64,000 nucleotides of DNA, taken from assembly GCA_029204225.1 (NCBI GenBank), contig CM055095.1, forward strand, positions 26,200,625 to 26,264,624, written 5' to 3'. Numbering within the stretch: the first letter of the stretch is position 1; each line of letters opens with the position of its first letter. The stretch comes from Diphasiastrum complanatum. Its lineage: Eukaryota; Streptophyta; Lycopodiopsida; Lycopodiales; Lycopodiaceae. The translations under genes were made by a program, and so were the position numbers. The notes beneath the pieces are model-generated. The model worked only from the letters and a program-made list of their open reading frames with translations, was not told where the DNA came from and did not search any database. Shown here piece by piece: positions 57,316 through 64,000 of the stretch.

Positions 57316-57752
57316 GATGACAAGAAATGCACTCAAAAAAATGCAAAATTCTAGCCAAAACAACTCTGGTGATAAATTGATAGAATTAAATCACGTTACA
57401 GATTAGAAAGATTAAGTATCTACAACAAATTCGCGAATTACAAGAGTGGCAGATTAGCCACGATCTAAAATACTTCTAATGATGTCATGTTATCAGATCA
57501 AATAGTTGTACCCCTTGGTACATGGCTAATCTTCTTGGTTGTTCGTGGGGGCATGACTGATTTCGTGTCATGTCATGTCCTGTCGTCTTTTGTCAAAGGT
57601 TCAAATTTGAAAACTAGCAAAGATTTGGCATTAGAAACAAAATGTTTCTTCAATGTAAATATGCAGACTGTGCAACAACATGAGTAAAAATGCAGCATGA
57701 ATGGAGGCAGATTAAAATAAAATTTAGGAGAATAGAGGAGATAAATCCAACA
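57316..57752 (-). repeat. Copia LTR between fossils B and C
   Basis: About 437 bp on the minus strand, starting TGTTGGATTTATCTCC and ending TTGTCATCA. A polypurine tract (AGGGGGGG, 57753-57760) touches its start and the primer site of fossil B touches its end, so it is both the 3' LTR of what lies to the right and the 5' LTR of what lies to the left. It is related to the LTR of fossil A. Confidence 0.75.
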
Positions 57753-60536
57753 CCCCCCCTTAATCTGGATCCGTGAATGCCTTGATCTTCAGACTGAGCA
57801 ATGCACAAAATTTGTTGTGTGGATTAACACTTAATGCCTTCATGAATATATCTGCAACCATGTCCTACGTTCTGCAGTACATTAAGCTCACCTCCTTGTT
57901 GAGAACCTTGCCCCTGATGTAGTGATATTTGATTTCAATGTGCTTAATCCTAGAGTGAAATCTAGGGTTGGCCGATAAGGCACTCTGATTATCACAGAAT
58001 AAAACTGTGGGGCTGTACTGATACAAATTAATGTCTGGCAGTAAATTTCTCAACCAAAATGCTTCCTTAATAGATTGAGAAGCAGCAATGTATTCGGGTT
58101 GTATCATGTAGATGTTTTCTTGTATAACTCCATTCAGATAAGCTATTTATACATCAAGTTGGTGTACTTCAAGGTCGGCAGCTACAACATAAGACATGAG
58201 TGTTCAGATTGACAAATATTTGACTACTGGACTGAAAGTCTCGCTGTAGACAACATTGGGGATCTGAGTGAATCCTCGTGCTACCAGTCTTGCCTTCTTT
58301 CGATCAATTGCTCCATTGGTGTTGTATTTAATCTTAAAGATCTATTTGTAATCAATGATATTGCAGACAATAAGAGCTTCGACTAGTGACCACCTCTAAT
58401 TCTTGATCAGAGAGAAATACTCTCTGTCCATAACTTCTCTCTAGAGATCAGAGTCTGATTGGCTGAGTGCCTCTTCAACTGTCGTCAGTTCCTATATCAA
58501 GAGACATGCAGACTCAGGAATATACTTTGTGGGTTGTGTGCGTACTTGGCTTGATCTTCTGGGAGAATTCGACTGATGAACCAATCCTGGGACTTGTTGC
58601 TGGGTAGCAACAACGTCTTTGTCTGATTCACTGTCAAAAAGTGGCTCGACAATGGACATGCCTGAGCGAGAAGCTCGGACAGTCGTGTCAATGGCAGGTG
58701 ATGAAGGTTCTCCTGGAGCAATATCCTTGCCTTTGATGTCGATGAACTGATCCTCGATAAAGACTGTATCCGGCTATACAAGATTTGCATGGTATCAGGA
58801 TCATACAAGTTGTATGTATTATCAGATGAAGTATATCCAATCAAGATGGTCTTGAGACCTTGGAAGTCCAATTTTTTCCTCGTGTCTTTTGGGATCTACG
58901 CATAGACAACACATCCAAACACTCTTAGGTTCTTCACAGAAGACTTAGAGCCTGTCCACACCTCGTGGGGTGTCTTGTCTGAGAGGGCCTTGGTCGAATA
59001 TCTGTTCTGGACGTAAGCTACAGTGGAGACAACTTCGACCCAGAATCTCTTGGGCAGCGATGCATGCGCTAGCATACATTTGGCTGATTCAACAGGGTAC
59101 GGTTCTTCCTCTCGGCTAAGCCATTAGATTGAGGACTGCAAGGAGTGATGAATTGCTGCTCAATGCCTTGGCTTTGGCAGTACTCCTTAAACTCAGTAGA
59201 GATATATTCTCCACCATTGTCTGACCTTAGGGTCTTGATCATCCTTCCAGTCTCCTTTTCTGCACGCTCCTTGAAGATTCTGAAGTAGTTGAAGGCGTCT
59301 GATTTCTTCTTTATAAAGTACACCATAGTCCTTATAGAAATTCATCAATAAAAGTTATAAAGTACTTTGCATCCTTCAGCGAAGGATTTTTCATCGGGCC
59401 ACAAATGTCTGAATGTACAATGTCTAACAATCCTCTAGCAATATGCTGATGGCTTGATTTAAATAGTTTTCTAGTCTGTTTACCAACTAGACAGTCTTGA
59501 CAGACAAGTAACTCGACTTTATCACAAGGATAGTCACAGATTAAGAACAATATATTGTCTAGACATTTGTTTTATAGCAGTATGATTCAAATGACCAAGT
59601 CTATAATGCCAAAGTAAACTTTTATTTGCACGAATAGAAATATTGAACGTCTGACTAGAGGTAGAAAAGCAATGAATAAATCTATACAAGTATCTATGCC
59701 TCTTTTCCGAGTGCTAGGATCTTGCTTGTCCTATCAACTACTTTGCACTGATCACATTCAAATTCTACTCTATGTCCTAAATCTGTGATGCTTACAAAGA
59801 GCAGATTTGTAGATAAATTTGGTACATACAAGATTTTAGAAAGTAGCTTAAATTGATCATTTGCAAAGCTCAATCTCACAATACCTTCACCTTTAATAGC
59901 TTGTGTGCTATTGTCGACAAGGTGAACATATTTCTTGGTACTATAAGGTGTATAGGACTCGAAACAGCCAATGAGGCTGGTCATGTATTGAGTGGCTCCA
60001 GAATCCAGGAACCAAGAACTGTCGCCGGATACTCCTTGATGGTTGGTCATGAAGGCATCATGATCCGCTTCTTGAATAGGCTGTGGCGCTTCTATAACAG
60101 CATTTGCCACTTGATTCGACTATCCCTTGTTGTTGTTCTTTTCTTGCAGTATCTGGCAGTCTTGAATTTCGTGGTTATTTCGCTTGCAGTATTTGTAGAA
60201 CAGCTTCTTCTTCGCTTGCGGATTTGACTGTTCTTTGTACTGTGCTGGTTTTTGGTCTGGCTTTGATTGCTTCGGGCCTTTCTTCTTCTTCTTCTGCTTA
60301 GTCGTGCTCTTGTTGGTGTATAAAGCGTGAGAATCAACTGAGAAATTTGAGGCTTCATTCCTTCGCGTGTCTTCCTGCAACAACATAGTAATGACTCTCA
60401 AAAGAGTCAGTTCTGGATGTGTCGTGATGATTATCACCCAACTATCGAATGAGCTTGGCAAGCTTGTAAGCAGTTGCATCACTGCGTCTTGATCGTCTAT
60501 GACAGATCCGATAGCGGCCAATTGCCTTAGCAGGTT
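57753..60536 (-). mobile_element. Copia retrotransposon fossil C
   Basis: Gag part 60120-60536 (LLRQLAAIGSVIDDQDAVMQ, LLTSLPSSFDSWV; knuckle CKRNNHEIQDC), protease 59694-60110 (WFLDSGATQYMTS), pre-integrase 59332-59550 (CQDCLVGKQTRKLFKSSHQH), integrase 59069-59326 (LRSDNGGEYISTEFKEYC, SPQSNGLAERKNRT), polyprotein middle 58497-58871, RT traces 58110-58440, RNase H 57865-58107 (FWLRNLLPDI, LFCDNQSALSANPRFHSR), C-terminus ADIFMKAL, purine tract. The rest of gag and the 5' LTR lie beyond the Copia G insertion, outside the window. Different Copia family from A and B. Broken, many breaks. Confidence 0.8.
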
Positions 60537-61374
60537 TGTCACGGGAGCGCGTGCGTGGGACTGATTCGTGTTCGTCCTCACTCCGTCTTCTATATTGCGA
60601 ACAATTTTCTGTCTTTTAATTTTCTTTTGTGTGGAAGCCCTTACAGGATCCCAGAGACTCGACTATGCATCACAGAACATATTCTATTCTAGCAATCATG
60701 ATATACAGCACAAGACAAGATGCACGAAAATAGAGTGACTAAATTATCAGTTTTAGTTTAGAGTGAATTCGTCAGTGTCACGCTTGTTGGCAGAATGACA
60801 TTCTACTCTTTCGCTGTGTTCTGCTCGTTGGCAGACTTTCATACACAGCTATGGTATCTTTTCTTTCTTACTCTATTCGCTACATCTCTCTCTGTCTCTT
60901 ACAGATTTCTGTATTCACTATGTTTTATTATAATCCAGAGAGAATTGTTTATACCTCCACTATGTGGAGTTTACAAGATAGCTAAAAACCTAGAATCACA
61001 TCACTAGTTAACGCTAATCAACTAGCTAGTTAGTCTATGTCGTTGCTACTTTTCAGCTGGGCGTGAATCCCGTTGAGCTGCCAGCTAGCAACACGAAAGA
61101 TTTTCCTTTGTCTGTTTCGTAATCTCTCGTTTGCTTTCGTTCTTTTCATAGTTTTCGTTTCGCGTCTCTTTTTCGACATTGCGGTCCTGGAGGTGTGTTT
61201 GCGATTCGCGATTGATTTGCGAATCATTCGTGCTTTGAGTAAAAGACACGTTGACTGTCATGAATTGTTCTCGTTCGTGCTTCGAGTCAAGGTCATGTTG
61301 ACTGTCACTAATTGTTCGACCTTCTTGTCTTGTTCGTGCTGCGACAAAGTTGTAGGAGTTCACCATTTCTGACA
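60537..61374 (-). repeat. Copia G 3' LTR
   Basis: 838 bp, with perfect 5-bp inverted ends TGTCA..TGACA. A purine tract (caagagggag) precedes it. Its 60541-60760 part matches 63784-64000. It contains a 47-bp tandem pair at 61226-61320. Confidence 0.83.
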
Positions 61375-62106
61375 CTCCCTCTTGAATCTTGCAGCTTTGT
61401 TCATTTAATCCAATTGCCTCTCTTTGCTTGGTGAAGAGTGGCTTGTTGAGCGGTTTCGTGAGGAGATCTGCAATCATATTTTCTGATTTAATGAACTGGA
61501 TCTGGAGCTCTCCTTTCGAGATCAAATCTCGAATATGATGGTACTTCAGAGGAATGTGCTTTGTCTTTGAATGGAAGACAGGATCCTGGGACAGATAGAT
61601 GGCACTCTGAGAGTCCATCATCATCGTGCTTGGCCCCTCTTGTGGTATCTCGATTGCCTCCAACATCATTTCAGCCACACTACCTCATTTGCCACTTTTG
61701 AGACTATGACATACTCAGCTTCGCAAGAGGATTGAGCTACCAAGATTTTCTTTTTGCATATCCAGCTGATTGCAGCTCCGCACGCTATCGTACATCCTCC
61801 AGTAATGGACTTCCTATAATCTTTGCAACTTGCCCAGCTCGCATCACTGTAGTGATGTAGCTTGAATCCTTTCTCTTCGTTTCTAGCTCTGTAGGTTAAT
61901 CCAACATTCTGGGTACTCTTCAGATACTGTAGGATTCGTTTGGCCATTTTCCAATGTGCTAGACCAGGATGGCAACAAAATTGGCTCAATGCATGAATAG
62001 AGAAGGCCAGATCGGGTCTGGTACAAATTGTTAAATACATCTGCCGATTAAGTTCTGGTAGGGTATACCTGCCATCTTCTGTTCTTCCTCTTCTGTTTTT
62101 GGGCAA
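61085..62106 (-). pseudogene. Copia G RNase H and RT end
   Basis: Parts read YLTICTRPDLAFSIHALSQF, HWKMAKRILQYLKSTQNVGL, HYSDASWASCKDYRKSITG, VAQSSCEAEYVIVSKVANE, MDSQSAIYLSQDPVFHSKTK, KSENMIADLLTKPLNKPLF. Typical C-terminal end of a Copia polyprotein, followed by the LTR. Confidence 0.85.
61226..61320. repeat. 47-bp tandem pair in the Copia G LTR
   Basis: Two units share ttcgtgctt, gagt, gttgactgtca and aattgttc. Each contains TTGACT, a W-box core known to bind WRKY factors and found in other plant Copia LTRs. A regulatory role here is inference. Confidence 0.6.
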
Positions 62107-62900
62107 TCTTGTTTCGTGAGCTTGGTTCCAGCTATTATTGGTGTGGCTTTCTCTTCACAATCCATCATGGGGTACTGCTTTAGCACTTTTCTGGCGTACT
62201 CTGACTGAATCAAGTGCATTTCGCCATTTGTTCGATCTCTTCTGATCTCCAACCCTAGGCATTTTGTTGCTTCTCCAAGATCTATGATTTCGTAGTTTTC
62301 AGAAATCTGACTCTTCATGTCTTTGATCAACATCAAGGAATTTTCTATCATCAGCGAATCATCCACGAAAATGGTCAGTATCACAAAATCCTTTCCTACT
62401 CTTTTAATGTAGACATTATAGTCTGGTTGAGTAGGATTAAAGTCTAGAGACTTCAGAAGACCATCAAGCTTTTTGTACCAGGCTCGTGATGCCTGTTTTA
62501 TACCGTAGATGCATCTTTGCAATCGACGAACATATTGTCTGTTGTCGGGGTCTTCATAGCCTTCAGGATGCTTCATGAAAATTTTTTCCTCTAGATCTTC
62601 GTGGAGAAAGGTTGTTTTCACATTAATCTGGGGAATTTCTAGATTGTACTGTGTGGCGTATGCAAGGAGCAGCCTTATGCTTGTCATCTTGACCATGGAC
62701 GAATATGTGTCGAAATAGTCGACACCATATCTCTGCGTGTAGCCCTTCGCGACAAGCCTTACTTTGTAGTGGCCAATGGTGTCATCTGATTTTAGTTTCT
62801 TCTTGTACACCCATTTGCAGTCGACTACTTTTCTATTTTCTGGCAGTGGCTCTAATGTCCATGACTCGTTTCGCCTCATCGACTCGATCTCTTCTGACAT
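62031..62900 (-). pseudogene. Copia G reverse transcriptase
   Basis: SEEIESMRRNESWTLEPLPE, VDCKWVYKKKLKSDDTIGHY, YGVDYFDTYSSMVKMTSIR, QINVKTTFLHEDLEEKIFM, YGIKQASRAWYKKLD, IFVDDSLMIENS active site and EIIDLGEATKCLGLEIRRD. Confidence 0.85.
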
Positions 62901-63700
62901 TGCCTGTTTCCAGAATTTTTGGATTGAATCTGCAGTCGTATGCAGAATGCCCTTTCTTCTTGCAGTGCATGCAAGGTATTGTTGGATTGAACCAACATTT
63001 GTTGGCTGTATGGCCTAGTTTGTGACAGTGATCGCAGGAAGAAGATTGTTGATTCAAGGACTTCGTCTTCTCGAATATTGGCTTGTTTTTGTTCTTCTTC
63101 TTGCCTTTCGTGAAGAGAGCCTTCTCTTGATCACTACTTCCCTCTCCTTCGTCTCTCATCAGTCTCCCATCAACGACAAGAGTGATTGCTTTGTCGAATG
63201 TCATATCTGGTAGACTCGGTATGAGCATTCTCAACGGCTGATAGGACGTCGGTAGAGATTTCATGAAGTACATCAGCTGCTGTGGTACTGGGACCTGGTG
63301 CTCCTGTCCTGATGCAGCGAGTTGATCGAAAATTGTTCTGATCTTCTCAACGTGCTAATCCAACTGGTTGTCATCGCACCGTATTGATTGCAGCTGATTA
63401 TGAAGGTGCATGACTGAAGCTGCAGTCCTCACTTCATACTTCTGCTTTAATCTTTCCCATGCTGCATGGATGCTTTCGCAGTCTTCAATTTGCATGAGTA
63501 GATCTTCATTTATGGACAAAACGATGATCGCCATTGCGCGCTCATCCTTTCTGATCCATTAAGCTCTCCTCGGGTCTCCCTCTGGAGGCTGCACCTCTGA
63601 GAGCTCGGTCACCGACCAGATGCCTTCGCCCTTCAGGAGTGTTTTGATTTTGAATTTTTTGTAATTTGCGCCATCGAGACTGATTGCTACTCTGGTCTAG
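62901..63700 (-). pseudogene. Copia G gag
   Basis: Gag segment (MKSLPTSYQPLRMLIPSLPD, FDKAITLVVDGRLMRDEGEG), Lys-rich linker and two knuckles (CDHCHKLGHTANKC and CMHCKKKGHSAYDC). The upstream part to about 63700 carries further gag sequence. The knuckles are followed by the RT region rather than a protease. Confidence 0.8.
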
Positions 63701-63767
63701 ATTATTGTAGCCATATTATGTTGTCTGGAAGAATCACTGCTGGGATATCAGTAGTGACAACCTGGTT

Positions 63768-63779
63768 GCTCTGATACCA
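63768..63779 (-). other. Copia G primer-binding site (initiator Met tRNA)
   Basis: TGGTATCAGAGC-type site on the minus strand directly inside the LTR end CGACA. Confidence 0.8.
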
Positions 63780-64000
63780 TGTCGCGGGAGCACATGCGTG
63801 GGACTGATTCGTGTTCGTCCTCACTCTGTCTTCTTTATCGCGAACAAATTTTTGTCTTTTAATTTTCTTTTGTGCAGAAGCCCTTACAGGATCCCAGACA
63901 CTCGACTACACATCACAGAACATATTCTATTCTAGCAATCATGATATACAGCACAAGACAAGATGCATGAAAATAGAGTGACTAAATTATCAGTTTTAGT
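63780..64000 (-). repeat. Copia G 5' LTR (partial, runs off the window)
   Basis: Matches 60537-60760 with about 15 differences in 218 bp. Confidence 0.85.

Larger units (their letters stand above)
60537..64000 (-). mobile_element. Copia retrotransposon G, nested in fossil C; runs off the window
   Basis: 3' LTR 60537-61374, RNase H 61430-62106, RT about 62031-62900, gag about 62900-63700, primer site about 63768-63779, start of the 5' LTR 63780 onwards. Parts seen are LTRs, gag, RT and RNase H; no protease or integrase was recognised, so it looks like a shortened, broken form. It sits inside the gag of fossil C. Comparing 218 bp of the two LTRs by eye gives about 6-7% difference, younger than or similar to fossil E. 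Confidence 0.83.

Overview
This is nuclear DNA from a land plant with a large, repeat-filled genome. The evidence is many Ty1/Copia and Ty3/Gypsy LTR retrotransposons with plant-type primer sites (initiator-Met tRNA for Copia, a tRNA-Asp-like site for one Gypsy LTR), and two genes for plant-specific FCS-like zinc finger (FLZ) proteins. The species cannot be told from the sequence; a non-flowering land plant such as a fern, lycophyte or moss is a guess, not a result. No rRNA, functional tRNA, CRISPR array or bacterial-type operon is visible.

Host genes. Two intact two-exon FLZ genes lie head to head: FLZ1 on the minus strand (10969-12183) and FLZ2 on the plus strand (34136-35381). They share protein sequence, a phase-2 intron at the same codon inside the zinc finger, untranslated sequence, and a core promoter block with a 17-base near-identical motif. 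They are an inverted duplicate pair about 22 kb apart, separated by retroelement debris. FLZ1 has lost the conserved basic N-terminus, apparently through a tandem duplication in its leader.

Retroelement layout, left to right. 1-1590 is a scrambled Copia fossil; 1591-2404 is a Gypsy-type LTR with its primer site; 3130-4393 is Gypsy gag on the minus strand next to about 1.4 kb of odd short-motif arrays (4430-5850). Two tiny tRNA-like retroposons with perfect target-site duplications lie at 8.9-9.4 kb. At 13.9-19.4 kb a Gypsy fossil with a post-pol accessory gene is split by a Copia. A Copia tail lies at 20.4-21.8 kb, a Gypsy pol fragment at 24.1-25.5 kb, and a Copia with two facing LTRs at 25.9-31.5 kb. 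Small Gypsy pieces lie at 36.9-38.0 kb. A near-complete old Copia (39.0-44.4 kb) is bracketed by GA microsatellites. A long Gypsy element (45.3-53.5 kb) has an accessory ORF downstream of pol. Finally, 53.5-64 kb is a minus-strand stack of three Copia elements, one nested in another and two abutting a single LTR.

Most notable signals: (i) sixteen TTCnnGAA palindromes in 415 bp, six of them as pairs one helical turn apart, just upstream of the accessory ORF of the 45-53 kb Gypsy element, resembling a heat-shock-factor binding array; (ii) two Gypsy fossils in one window that each carry a domain, disordered linker and coiled-coil accessory protein after pol; (iii) the FLZ pair with its conserved promoter footprint; (iv) the 81 and 90 bp tRNA-like retroposons; (v) the GCGACAAAA and GTCGGATGCAA arrays, one holding a 65-bp shard of Copia pol. 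All LTR-element genes here look broken and are treated as fossils.
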